DNA of 64,000 nt from contig CM038221.1 of NCBI GenBank assembly GCA_021442155.1, positions 80,120,494-80,184,493 on the forward strand, given 5' to 3'. The notes under the pieces are model-generated. The model did not search any database and had not been told where the DNA came from. It saw only the letters and a list, made by a program, of their open reading frames with translations. Of this stretch, positions 50,240 to 60,739 are shown in pieces (the first letter of the stretch is position 1; each line of letters opens with the position of its first letter). Position numbers and translations under genes: made by a program. The DNA is from Cymbidium sinense. Lineage: Eukaryota; Streptophyta; Magnoliopsida; Asparagales; Orchidaceae.

Positions 50240-51215
50240 CTTAAGTAACATCTATTAATAGGAAGCAATTGATGTTCACTATTACATGTTATTAGTTGAT
50301 AGGAATCTCCTTTGTAGGATTTCTCCATAACGAATGGTCCATCCTATGTTGGCTCAAATTTGTTGATTATCCTACAATGAGATAAAATTGGTCTTCTAAG
50401 AACCAAGACCAAGTCTCCTACTTGGAAAGTTCTAGGATGGATCAATCTATCATGAGCTTAAACCATACATGATTAGTATAGTTCAAGGTCTTCTTGTGCT
50501 TTTAGATGTTTTCCTTCAAGAATTTCATGTTCTTCCAGTTAAAATTTATGATTCTGATCTACTGTGATATCATTATTGACTACTATCCTTAAAGAAGGTA
50601 GTTGTACTTCCAATAGAAGAATAGCTTCAGTTCCATAAGGCTTCCACCAACTTTTGAGTTGGTGTCCTATGTGTGGTCTGATAATCCCATAAGGCTTCCA
50701 CCAACTTTTCATGTCATTGACATTTATTTTTATCAGAAACTTTGTACAAAATTCATACAAGAGTTTTATTAAAAGCTTTGGCCAATTCATTTTCCTTAAA
50801 CTATTAGATGGTTGAATATCTCCAATCAATATTATGCCTAGCTACAAAATAATTTATCTTAGTGGACTTAAATGATGGGTCATTATTGGATATAATTCGA
50901 CAAATAATGCCAAATCAATATACGATATTTTCCCAAAAGAATTAAGTACATGGTATGCTTTAACTTCTCTTAATGGAATTGCCTCAACCCATTTAGAAAA
51001 TTACTTAGTTACAGTCAATATAAAATGATGCCCTTTTGATGAGTGTGGATCTAGCCCATCTAATGTAAGCACCCCAACTCTCAAAGGGCCAAGGGAAATT
51101 GTTGGATGTAATATATTAGTTGTTGATGCTAAATTACATAATGTACTTAGCATTGATGGCAATGACACACAATTTACATGCATTCATCAAGAATTAAAAG
51201 CCAATAATACCCAAT
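50240..51215 (-). pseudogene. Tat-type integrase of element D, minus strand
   Basis: From 51,065: LDGLDPHSSKGHHFILTVTK, a TAA at the position of the catalytic Asp-Tyr, then FSKWVEAIPLREVKAYHVLN. Further down come KAFNKTL-like sequence, KLVEALWDYQTTHRTPTQ, and TEAILLLEVQLPSLRIVV (50,640-50,575). The tail HPRTFQVGDLVLVLRRPI is near 50,440. The D-Y to stop change removes the first catalytic residue. A 54-bp in-frame duplication repeats KLVEALWDY (50,633 and 50,687). Zinc-finger residues are barely readable near 51,200, where the head-to-head junction with the plus-strand gag lies. Confidence 0.85.
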
Positions 51216-51289
51216 TCTATCAGGCAAGTGAGGATGAGGACACCAATGAGGAACAGATGAATGTTAATCCTACTAATGCTTTCACCAAG

Positions 51290-52350
51290 AAGATTGTGGA
51301 GGCTAGCCCCCCCCACACAAGTTCAAAATCCCACACATAGAGTTTTACAAGTCACACTAATCTTCTCGACCATATAACAAATTTCATTTATATAATGTCA
51401 TTGTTGGATCTAAATTTTATTATGAGGTGACAACTCTTCTTTTCTACCTTCAAAGACTCAGTTCTCAGGTGGTTCCTATATCAGCTAGTTGAAGTTATCA
51501 TCTCTTTCATAGAATTCAAGAAGTTTCTATCAAAGTTTGCAACCCAAAAGCCATTGAAAAGCTCATAAGCAATCCAACAAATGCGGCAAGAGCCCAATGA
51601 GTTTCATAGAAAAATTTTTAGTCACTTCTAAATTGAGATGTTGGAGGTAATAGATTTATATCCCACAGTTGCAGATGCCATACACACTTAGGGACTTAAA
51701 GAAGGCCCATTCAGATATGCCCTTGAGCTTCAACAGCCTAATTTGCAAGTAGAATCATTGGAGTTGGCAAAAAGCTAGATCAATACTGAGGAATATAATG
51801 AAGTAACCCAACCATTGACAAAAACTCACAGAAGCCTTTCTTCAAAGAAGTTTTCCTTAAAGTAGTTCTCTAACGATAGGTTTTGGGTGAGAAGACAAAA
51901 TAGAGGAAGAAGATGGAGAAGAAGTGCCAATACACCAACATGAATTCAGAAACTTGCCAACTCCTAATCAGCATGGTGAATATTTATAGTTGATAATGAT
52001 CACTCTATTGAGGGTGTCTTTGGTTGAGCTAGTGGAGGCCATCAAGATTAAGGAGTACATCAAACAACCAATGCCATGGAATTCATATGGAGTTAGTGAT
52101 CGCTCAAGACATTGTGCTTACCCACCATAATCATGGCCAAAACACTGAGGATTGTCACTATTTGAAGAGCTTAGTGAAGGAACTCATCAAGGCTAGGAAG
52201 CTCAAAGAGATCACAAAGAGGCAAAGGAATGAAATTATCGAGATGAGTGAAGAACTCACATGGGCTTATGTGATCCATATCACTAGAGTTGTACCTGCCA
52301 TCTTCACTAGAGATGAAGAGTCATTGAAGCAAGCGAGTCATAAGTGATTT
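51290..52350 (+). pseudogene. Tat-type Gag of element E
   Basis: LLDHITNFIYIMSLL at about 51,380, FKDSVLRWFLYQLVEVIISF at 51,450-51,510, EFKKFLSKFATQKP (51,520-51,560), then IEMLEVIDLYPTVADAIHT, a stop, and GLKEGPFRYALELQQP (51,630-51,740). These are consecutive blocks of the Tat Gag core. INTEEYNEVTQPLTKTHRS ends the core. The open frame 52,087-52,347 begins with HHNHGQNTEDCHYLKSLVKE, the Gag zinc-like motif C-x-x-H-x-x-x-G-H-x-T-E-x-C with the first Cys lost. Several frame changes. This is the first gene of a plus-strand series running to 55.97 kb. Confidence 0.82.
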
Positions 52351-52409
52351 CTATTTGGAGACATAAACTTGGCTACCATGGTGTGGGCATCGACTACTTA
52401 GATATTACT

Positions 52410-52920
52410 ACTTATCATTTTGGAGAAAGACCAACCGACATTTGATAGCACTTACAATGATTTAGTAGTCATTAAGGCTCTAATTACAAATTATCAAGTA
52501 AAAAGTATCTTGATCGACATGGGGAGTTTTTTTACCAACATCTTCAAATTTGTATTTGAAAAATGGGCTTGGAAAGTTCCCAATCCACCCCTATTGGAGG
52601 ACCTCTTTATAGATTTTATGAATAGAGAAAGGAGATTGAAGGAATTATCACTCTCTTAGGGACATGGAGAGGAGAGAAGCAGCTCATAGGTATGGCTGAC
52701 TTTATCATGGAAACACCCACCACCTATAATGCCATCATTTGTCAATCATTACTTAATATGTTTAGAGCAGTGATGCCAACTTTCCATATAGCAGTTAAGT
52801 TCCCAGTGCTAGTAGAGGAAATCACAATTGAAAGAAATGAATCAATCAAGAGCCTATTACTTAGGACTAGTCAGAGACTCCAACAAAGTAGAAGAGGGGT
52901 TACGGTTAGAGGTTGAACAC
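52410..52920 (+). pseudogene. Tat-type aspartic protease of element E
   Basis: Two open frames form the protease: 52,420-52,659 contains ALITNYQVKSILIDMGSFFT, where the active site D-N-G-S reads D-M-G-S. 52,692-52,916 contains MADFIMETPTTYNAIICQSL and NMFRAVMPTFHIAVKFP, the block Y-N-x-I-L-G-R-x-x-L...S-x-x-H-x-x-x-K-F-P with G-R changed to C-Q. A single stop and shift at about 52,660 separate them. The protease would process Gag-Pol; loss of Asn and Gly at conserved sites implies an inactive protein. Confidence 0.8.
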
Positions 52921-52959
52921 ATTGGTGTGGAGATCACTAAGAAATTTATAAAGTATCAA

Positions 52960-54285
52960 CTACACAAATTCTCAAGTGGGTCCTCAAATTTAGCTTGACT
53001 TTCAATAACAAGCACAAAGGAGCTCTTATTCAAGCTCTCCAAAAAGACATCGATGTATTCACCTAGACTGTAGTCGAGATGCTAATATCAACATCAATGC
53101 AACCTTCCATCAGTTTAATATAAAGAAGGATGCCCAAACAATAAAATAAAAAATAAGGAAGACCACAACTCTACTCAGCGAGCCAATTAGGATGGAAGTC
53201 ACCAAGCTACTCAAGGCTAACTTCATCAGAGAAGTCTAGTATCTAGAGTGGGTGTCAATTATGGTTACAAAAGTTTAATCTAAAGTGAAGAATGATGTGA
53301 ATTTTACTAATTTGAACTCTTCATGTACAAAAGATGGCTGCCCACTTCCCATAATATACACCTTCATCAACTCAATGATGGGTTAGTTAGTGATGAGTTT
53401 TTTGGATGCTTTATTTGGATATCATTAAAACATTTGCACCATGGTGATTCAATGAACACATTTATCACTAGAGAAGAACTCTATTGCTTAGAGTAATGCC
53501 CTTTAGACTAAAAATGTAAGGATAATATATCAAAGAATGGTAGATCGAGTATTTAAATAATAGAAGAAAAGAAATATGGAGGTTCTTATGGACGAGTTAC
53601 TAGTCAAAATAAGTCTCCTGAACAACATATTGAAGACTTGATATAAGAATTTTCCACTTTGAAGAAGTATAATATGTGCCTTAATCCTCTGAAGTTTGCA
53701 CTCAGTGTGGGGTTAAAAATGTTCTTAGGATTCATGATCCCTAGAAGGAATAAAAGTCAACCCTGATAAAGTAAAATCCATATTCAATTTATTATTGCCA
53801 AAAATGATGAAGGATGTCCAAAGATCACTAGGTTGAATAGATTTATCTCTAAGGTGGGTAAATATTACTCAGAGGCACTAAGAAGTTCAAATGGACTCCA
53901 AACTGTGAGAATTTCATTTATGAACTAAAAAGCCTACTCATATCACCACCATTTTTATAAAGCCTGGAAGAGTGAAAAACCTTATTATTATAATTAGGAG
54001 TTGGAGAAGTCTCAACCAATTCTATGTTAATCAGAGAAGAAGATAGAAGATAGTGGCTAGTCTATTGTGTGAGTGAATTATTAAGCAGTGTTGAGCTACA
54101 CTATTTTATAAGGGAAAAACTAGCACTCATAATTATAATATCATCTGAATGACTCTGCTCATACTTTCAAGCTCATTCAATCCAAGTCATTACTGATAAT
54201 TCTCTCAAGTTAGTACTAGCTAAGTTGGACACTCAGTAAGATTAATGAAATAATCAATAAAATTATGTGAATTTTATATATCATA
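52960..54285 (+). pseudogene. Tat-type reverse transcriptase and RNase H of element E
   Basis: Blocks in order: KNDVNFTNLNSSCTKDGCPL at 53,287-53,346 (family DFTDLNKACPKD; the Asp is Asn here), SFLDALFGYH at 53,396, VMPFRLKM at about 53,498, MEVLMDELLVKISLL at 53,577-53,620 (YVDD box reads LMDE). FMIPRRNKSQP-type sequence is near 53,735. RNase H follows: KFKWTPNCENFIYELKSLLI (53,884-53,945), EKLALIIIISSE, then YFQAHSIQVITDNSLKLVLA (54,170-54,225). At least six frame changes and many stops. Catalytic Asp of the YVDD box is partly lost, so no activity is expected. Confidence 0.85.
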
Positions 54286-54930
54286 GTCACCTAGGATGGC
54301 AAACAAGGTGCAAACACTCATGGATTTTAATGATTCGTAAGATGTCCCAGTCAAACTAGAGCCTTTATGGCACTTGTATGTAGATGGTCTCTCAAGCAAG
54401 CAAAGCATGGAAGATGGTATTGTGCTAAAAACACATGCAAGAATTACCATAACCTAGGAAATAAAGTTTAACTTTAGGGAAAAAAATATGAGGCTTTACT
54501 CGCTCGATTAAGATTCACTCGAGGACTCAACACTCAACATATCGTTGCCCACTCAAAATTATAACTTATGGTGAGACATATAAATGGTGATTATAAAGTC
54601 AGAGATGAGTCACTAAAAAGGTATTTGTTCAATGTGAAGGCATAGATCAATAGGTTGGAATACTTGAAAATTGAACAACTTCATAGAGGAAAAAAATAGT
54701 ACACCAATCTATTGTCCAAAGCAAGTGGACTCAAGGAGCAACCTACCCTCCAACTGGCCCAACCAAGCTTTGAAGAAGACGTGTCTATGTATATCGACTA
54801 CAAAGATTGACCTAGTTGGGACACAATTAAAACATACTTGTGAAATAGTAAGCTTGAAGGAGTCAAAGATCCTAGAAGATATAAGATCAAAGCTGCCCAA
54901 TATCTACTAATTGGTGGTGAGATATTGTGA
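54285..54930 (+). pseudogene. Tat archaeal-type RNase H of element E
   Basis: HLYVDGLSSKQSMEDGIVLK at 54,371-54,430 holds the first catalytic Asp. NFREKNEALLA-like sequence follows at about 54,475-54,500 (the NNEAEYEAL block, shortened). RLRFTRGLNTQHIVAHSK and VRHINGDYKVRDESLK at 54,505-54,625 are the next blocks. The open frame 54,671-54,910 starts with MNNFIEEKNSTPIYCPKQVD where the family has I-P-R-x-x-N-x-x-A-D-x-L-S. It then runs into the linker before the integrase. Two frame changes. Confidence 0.78.
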
Positions 54931-55970
54931 AGATCAGTTACCTTATTTAACATGAGATGTGTATGAGAAAGTTAACAAGTACTTGATGAAGTGCATTCAT
55001 TTGAGTTGGGATTCACTTTAGAGGAAGAATGCTTACCTACATAATTCTATAATAGGGATATTTCTATCCCACATTGAAAAAAAATTGCAGAATAATTCAC
55101 CAAAAGGTGTGAGCAATGCCAAAAGTTTGCACCTTTACAATAATAGTTACCTTAACCTCTACAATCTACAACAAGTGATAGGTCTTCTACCAATCACCAA
55201 CAAGTAAAGGAAGTTTATACTCATCATGATCAGCTACTTTAGTAAAAGGATTGAAGAAAAGCCACTCTCCGTCATAACAACTCAAGTAGTCCAAAATTTT
55301 ATTCCGATCAATATTATATGCAAGTATAAGACACCAATATCGATCATAACATATAATAGATTACAATTTGCTAACAAAGGGCTAAGGAATTTTGGCGAGT
55401 CATATCAAATTCAATTGAAATAAACGTGATACATCATAGACAAAGCAATGGCTAGGTAGACATTGTGATTAAGAAGATCCTCAACTTACTGAAGAAAAAG
55501 ATAGAGCAATAAGGCAAAATGAGCAGACATCTTACTCATAATGCTTTAAGCTTTCAAGATGACACCAACCTTAGTGACTAGGCATATGCCATTTACCCTA
55601 TCGTGTAGAATAGAGGTTGATATACTATCGATCGAGTATGAACTTCATAGTCAAAGAGTTTTAGCAACCACAAAATTAGACCATGAAGACAGTGAATGGA
55701 AAAGTTGAACGTTAATGCCATGGAGTCCACATTTAATTTACTATAAGAGTTAAGGATTGAAACATCATTAAGAAAAAAAAAAAAGGCAGATGGGCAAATT
55801 CTATAATTGCCATATTAAAGAAAAATAATCCATGGTCAGCAACTTCGTATTGAAAAAGTTAGATGCAATAAATTGCTAGAATGTGTTGGGTAAACTAGTC
55901 TACATGCAATGGTCCTTACATTATCAAGAAATAAGTCAACCTAAAGGCATATTAGCTACAGACCCATTCA
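54930..55970 (+). pseudogene. Tat-type integrase of element E, all three catalytic residues altered
   Basis: The open frame 55,226-55,423 contains MISYFSKRIEEKPLSVITTQ (family D-Y-F-T-K-W; Asp replaced by Ser), ISIITYNRLQFANKGLRNFG (T-D-N-G reads T-Y-N-R) and ends at ESYQIQLK. After a frame change, HRQSNG, a TAG in place of the family Gln, and VDIVIKKIL follow, with the catalytic Glu read as Asp. C-terminal pieces VLATTKLDHEDSEWK and KGILATDPFKIGYVGYLE run to about 55,990. The zinc-finger part (54,960-55,130) shows CEQCQK. With D, D and E all changed, this integrase was long dead before or after the LINE insertion next to it. Confidence 0.85.
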
Positions 55971-55995
55971 AGATAGGGTATGTTGGGTACCTAGA

Positions 55996-56850
55996 ACACA
56001 ACAACAACAAGCCTTTATCCCACATCTTCCTATAAATTCCTAGTAAAAACATCCATAAATAAAGCAAAAGATAAGAGCTTAAAGTCGATCCTTGATGTAA
56101 TCCAACTGAAATAGAAAATATTTTGCCAATCCTCCTTGTGCTTGGACACAAGTAACAACTCTAGTATACATATTCTTAATGACTTGAATATAAACAATAT
56201 TAACTCCTTTCTTATCTAGAACACTCCAAAGAACATCTCTTGAAACTTTATCATAAGCTTTCTCTAAATCAACAAATATCATATGTAGATCCTCTTTGCT
56301 TTCTCTATACTTCTCCATCAAACCTCTTAACAAATGTATAGCATCCATAGTAGATCTACCTAGCATGAAACCAAAATAATTTTGAGAAACTTTTGTTTCA
56401 CATTATAACATATGCTCAGTTACTCTCTCCCATAATTTTAATGTATGAGACATTAACCTAATTCCTCTATAATTTGCACACTCTTGTGCATCACCTTTAT
56501 TCTTATCTCCACTCATCTAGCATCATTTTAGTCTTTAAAATAACATTAAAAGGATTTCAAAGCCAAGAAATTATTTGATCTTCTAAATATTTTAACACTT
56601 CTATTGGAATATCAAGTTCTTCTCTTTTTCCACACTTCATTTTCTTTAAAGCTTCTTCAACTTCAATTTTACTAATATGATGATAAAAACAAAATTCTCT
56701 ATTTTTGTTCAGGGTATTAAGGTTGCTAAAATCAATTGTATTTTCAAATCCTTCATTGATAAGTTTATAGAATTCAATTATGTTAATTTCCAATCTTCAA
56801 CTTACCATAAATTAAAAGGAATTTCAACAAGTTTGTCATTAACAAGTTCA
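55996..56850 (-). mobile_element. RTE-type LINE, 5'-truncated and internally deleted
   Basis: Minus-strand frames give FYKLINEGFENTIDFSNLNT and ISKIEVEEALKKMKCGKREE (56,793-56,640), then ECANYRGIRLMSHTLKLWER (about 56,490-56,430), then MLGRSTMDAIHLLRGLMEKY and FVDLEKAYDKVSRDVLW (56,366-56,220). IGLHQGST-type sequence follows at about 56,090. The RT then stops short and within about 40 bases is joined to the 3' end GGGATAAAGGCTTGTTGTTG. So the catalytic YADD region and the whole C-terminal domain are deleted, while the tail used for priming is kept. The tail lies against the end of integrase E. Confidence 0.88.
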
Positions 56851-56869
56851 CATAAGGGTGAATATCCTA

Positions 56870-57018
56870 CCTATGTCATATTCTACATACAAAAATCAAT
56901 CAATTGAGTATAAGTAGGCATATAAATTTTTTTTTCAAAAATCAAAATAAATATTATCAAGCGAAGGTCAGGTAATATAGTACCCTTCCATGATGTTTTG
57001 ATTCCCTATATGTGCCAT
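56870..57018 (-). pseudogene. Ty1/copia Gag N-terminus
   Basis: A minus-strand frame opens at 57,018 with MAHIGNQNIMEGYYIT, followed by SLDNIYFDF, a stop, KKNLYAYLYSIDWFLYVEYD. It fits the start of SIRE-type copia Gag (M-E-G-x-x-I-x-R-P-P-x-F-x-G-x-N-Y-x-Y-W-K-x-R-M-x-x-Y-L-x-S-I-D-x-x-L-W). Position 45 bases after the primer-binding site agrees. Only about 45 codons remain before the LINE begins. Short and worn, so family assignment is tentative. Confidence 0.6.
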
Positions 57019-57061
57019 TGATGAATCTTTTTATATTTGTTACACCATAAAATAAGCAACA

Positions 57062-57074
57062 TGCTCTGATACCA
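57062..57074 (-). other. Primer-binding site for initiator tRNA-Met
   Basis: On the minus strand this reads TGGTATCAGAGCA, a perfect plant initiator-Met PBS core, two bases after an LTR end CA (57,077-57,078 read as TG on the plus strand). This is the textbook copia spacing and fixes the LTR terminus. Confidence 0.92.
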
Positions 57075-57076
57075 CT

Positions 57077-57950
57077 TGTAAGAATATCATACCCAAGAGG
57101 GGGTTGAATTGGTGTGCTTTAAAATTTAAAAAAAAAAATCAAATCCAACCTTGACAATTCAGTGAAAGTGAAAACTTAAAATCAAATCCAAGAAAACAAC
57201 ACAAAATAAAATAGCAATAAAAAGAAAAGAAAATATGGAGGGGCACAATAATTTATAATGGTTCAGTCTAACAGACCTACGTCTACTCTCCAAATCTCCT
57301 TCAAAAATATATTGTCCCTCTTTTGGCACAAGAAGTGAAGCAGAGATGCCTCTCTTCTTAATGTGTAATGGAGAAACCATATACCTCCCTTTATCTATTA
57401 AGGTAAGAAGGATGTCACTACCTTTAGTATCCCTCTCCAAAATACAAAGACACATCTCTCAACAAATAATCTCACAAAAATTCTCTACAAGAATAATCTC
57501 TCATATTAAATACCAACTCTTAAAGTCAAAGTGGATAAGAAGGAATAATCAAATCAAAGTATAACTGCACCAAAGAAAGGATCTCTAAAGAAAAAAGAGG
57601 GGGAGAGACTTTTCACATTTCTCTAAGAGAACACCCTTCTTTAAGCTTCCGTTTATCTTTCTTACATTCAAGTTAATAGGTTAGGCTCTCAAGAAAATAT
57701 TTATAGGAAGAATAATAAATTAGAAATTAAAAAAATTATTTTTAATAAATAGTTCCAATCATCATGTATGATATGTCATCATATTACACTATCAGTTTAA
57801 CTTTCTTCTATTTACCAAAACCAGATGATGTGATCATCCCAGCATCCATCGTAATCAAATAGTATGACTAATGGTCGATGGTCATAATGTAGGATTCATA
57901 AGAACAAAATGTTTAGCATTCTATTTGTTTGGTCTATAAATAAGGAAAAT
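57077..57950 (-). mobile_element. Ty1/copia-type 5' LTR, minus strand
   Basis: The LTR 3' end reads (plus strand) TGTAAGAATATCATACCC at 57,077, next to the primer-binding site. The body has the CCCAAGAGGGGGTTGAATT phrase at 57,090-57,110, common near the 3' end of such LTRs. A TATA box lies about 620 bases from the end. The LTR 5' end is not identifiable: similarity to nothing else in the window helps, and I put it near 57,950 only because sequence character changes (long A/T runs) after about 57,950. Small open frames at 57,159-57,564 are not genes. Confidence 0.65.
57699..57706 (-). promoter_or_regulatory. TATA box of the copia LTR
   Basis: Minus-strand TATAAATA, followed downstream by A/G-rich leader sequence and by the LTR end. 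Position in the LTR suits the U3/R border. Confidence 0.6.
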
Positions 57951-59035
57951 TCTTTACATTGAATCCCTTAAAATTTGAATTCAAATTAGCTAATTACTAA
58001 ATAAATTTATATCATATGACATGCATCATATACAAATTAGACAAATATATAATTAACGAACTTAATCTTAGTGGTTGAAAATAATTAACAAAAATGAACA
58101 ATCATATAGTACAATTTAAACTATATTGTAAAATAAGTTTAATTTTGAAAATTTTAGGGTTAATTGATTAAGTATGTAAGTTGCAATTATTTAACAAAAA
58201 TAGATAATCATCTAGTATGATAGGAATCGTATGGTATGATTTTAAAAATAAAATTTTAATTTTTAAAAAAAAAATTTTATTTTATATTTTCTTAGGTGTG
58301 TGTGTGCTTGATTATTATTAATCATTCACATACCAATCACATAAAGATAAAATAAAATACATATATAAAAAATAAAAACATAACTTTGGGCTTAACTTAC
58401 AGCTTCTAGCATCAACTGTTCCTCATTTATAGTCTTCATGGGTTCTCCCTTGATCTACCTATTGAAAAACAACCATTGTTCCTGCTCACTTAGTCAATAT
58501 TCATTATGCTACATAAATGTAATACATGTAATGAAAATGTGCCATAGCTTTTACACACAACTAATTAGAAGAAACAATTTCTCAACCAAAATATTTGTGA
58601 TCATCAAAACTCTAGAATTCATTTAAAGTCTCATAAGATTAACACTTCCAAGCAAAAGTTAGTGGAGGAATAGCTCACCAAGGTACCTAATCTATTTTGC
58701 TACTTTGTGATTGTGCTAGTTGTATATAAAAAATAAAATTTTAATTTTTTTTATTTTATAGATTTATGTGACCAGGGTTTAGGAGACCTTTGAGATGAGC
58801 ATTGAACACACACTAACTCATGGAGGTGGGTTATTTTAAGCCTTCTTTAGTGAGATTTTAGTGAGTTCATCATGTGTACTTAGCATTTATCTCACTTTTG
58901 GTGAGTTGCTAGGTCATTCTCCAAAATAAAAGGAAGATACACTTGATCTCAGAGTATCTTCACTATCCAATGATAACCTTAATAGCTAAATAATTTGTTT
59001 AAGTTCTCTTAACTATAGACATTAACTTGGTTTCT
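57950..59035. other. Unassigned AT-rich sequence
   Basis: A/T homopolymer-rich to 58,360, then more complex sequence without a recognised domain on either strand. On the minus strand it continues the region downstream of the ORF at 59,040-59,491, so part may be interior of that Tat element. Confidence 0.3.
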
Positions 59036-59039
59036 TATA

Positions 59040-59491
59040 ATGCAAGGCTAAGAGGCGACTACTCTTGCGATAGATCTTCTTATTGTTCTTCTTTTTGAAG
59101 TGACATAGGGTATAGTTGCTCTTAGCATACCTTTAAGTATGGAGCCTTCTTTAATGGGTAGAGACTTGAAAGTACATGCTTCTCATCTTATAGAGGTCTC
59201 AAGCTCTCCCTCTTCAATGGAATCTAAGGAGTTGTGGTTTGGTCTCCCTTGCCACATTGACTTTTGAGTTACCTTTACCAAAGGGAAGTGGTGGAGCTGC
59301 ACATTGAACTTGTCAATCTCCATCACTATTATGGGTTGACTAGGTATTCATAGTTTCTCATAGGAGACAATTTCATCTTGGAGTACCTAGTGAATTAAGG
59401 GGCACTTTCTACCGAGCAGCTCCACGATTTTTTGCTTAAGCAATTTTGGAAATAAGATTTAATTGTAATTATTAAATCCAAATTTATTCAT
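59040..59491 (-). pseudogene. Unknown ORF following a Tat leader, four in-frame stops
   Basis: One frame runs 150 codons from ATG at 59,491 (M-N-K-F-G-F-N-N) with no frameshift and only four internal stops (TAA, TAG, TGA, TGA). Readable parts include LLKQKIVELLGRKCPLIH, VMEIDKFNVQLHHFPLVKVT, GRPNHNSLDSIEEGELETSI and KRRTIRRSIARVVAS. The basic C-terminus could bind nucleic acid. I do not recognise the family. The start codon and first residues are shared with 6,493, where the same leader ends, so it is probably the first ORF of a Tat element. That single-frame preservation is unusual for this window. Confidence 0.5.
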
Positions 59492-60600
59492 AAGGGGAGG
59501 AAGAACCTTCAAAGATACCTAAGAAATAGAGTTAGATTGTAATATTGCTAGCAGGATAAAAGAAAAAAGGAAAAGTGCAAGAGGAATAATAATTTTTATT
59601 GCTCAGAATGCTCAGAATGTGAGTATAGAATATAGTGTTCTAAAGTAAGAGCCAAAAGGTCCCACATAAGAAAGAAGTCCCGATTTCATAATATCAAGGG
59701 ATGACAATACATAGAAAGATCATATAAGGTAAATTTAATAAAATTGAATTCCCACCTAAGCTAGTTGTAGTGAGCAAGTATAGGACATTCAATTGATGGG
59801 GAGAGTAGCCTATTATCCAATGAGTATGCGAGTGAGGTTGGGGCACATGAGAGTAGTTGCATTTTTCCACTGCATAGTCACCACATGCTAGCAAGTTTGA
59901 TTCTACTTTTACCCTTAGGTCAATGTTCTATAAGTCCTTTGGCTCACTAGGTCAAATCTATCTTCCCATATCAGATGCTCTTTCCAATAAGTATATTTAT
60001 TTTGGGTCATCGAGTGCCCTTCATGCGAGTATACTTATCTCAATCTATAGGATTGATTGGGCCTACCCACTGCTTTGAGTATATATTTAGCTCCCCAATT
60101 CTTTTGCTCCTTGTAGAGATATCTCATAAAAAGGATGAAAAAAATAATTAGATATAAATATTTAATGATCTGAGAAAATTTATGCAAATATTTTGAGATC
60201 AAATCACCTTTAGATTGATCTAATTTTTCAACACTCAAGAGACTATAAATGGATCATTTCTTTTCTTTTCTTTTTCTTTTATGTGTTTAATGTTCTTTTA
60301 GCTACTCGAATGAATATTTTATCTCTTAAGAGTCAACTCTCTAAAACATATTGAAACATAATTGCTATCACTACAAGCAGATCTTACAATGACATTGATC
60401 CTATGGTTCTATGGGCAGGCCTTCGTAAAATGGCCAAAAATTTGAAGAAGTAAGAAGAGTCGACTGCCATTCCAATAGTTGGAGCAAGCATTTTAGCTAT
60501 TCTAGTTATCACAGCCATCACCTTGACTAATCCCTCTGACCTGTGAGAAGAATCGAGCACCTGCTTATCTAAGGAATGAGTTATTATGGTGAGTATGAGA
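59492..60600 (-). mobile_element. 5' leader of a Tat-type element, minus strand
   Basis: Inverted match of 5,400-6,500 (see the entry there). No LTR stands upstream of it on the minus strand: instead the plus-strand accessory gene copy 2 begins within 150 bases. The small open frames at 59,694-59,894 and 60,035-60,238 are partly alignable with 6,115-6,309 and 5,616-5,900 but lack domains. Confidence 0.55.
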
Positions 60601-60739
60601 CATATGATTCTTTCTGAATAATAGAAAGGTGGGAAAATGAGACTTTAATTCAGTGAATGAATGTGAGGGTGAGCCGAATGGTTGGGCCGGCCACTGTGAG
60701 AATGGTCATAGAGGAATGCCTTGTTGAGGTGAGATTTAC

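Noticed and set aside
52960..55970. Endogenous pararetrovirus as the source of the RT series
   Set aside because: Gag, protease, RT, RNase H, second RNase H and integrase in this order are a Tat-type gypsy retrotransposon; pararetroviruses lack integrase and there is no movement protein.
57159..57564. Overlapping open frames in the copia LTR
   Set aside because: They lie inside an LTR fixed by a perfect primer-binding site and have no domain.
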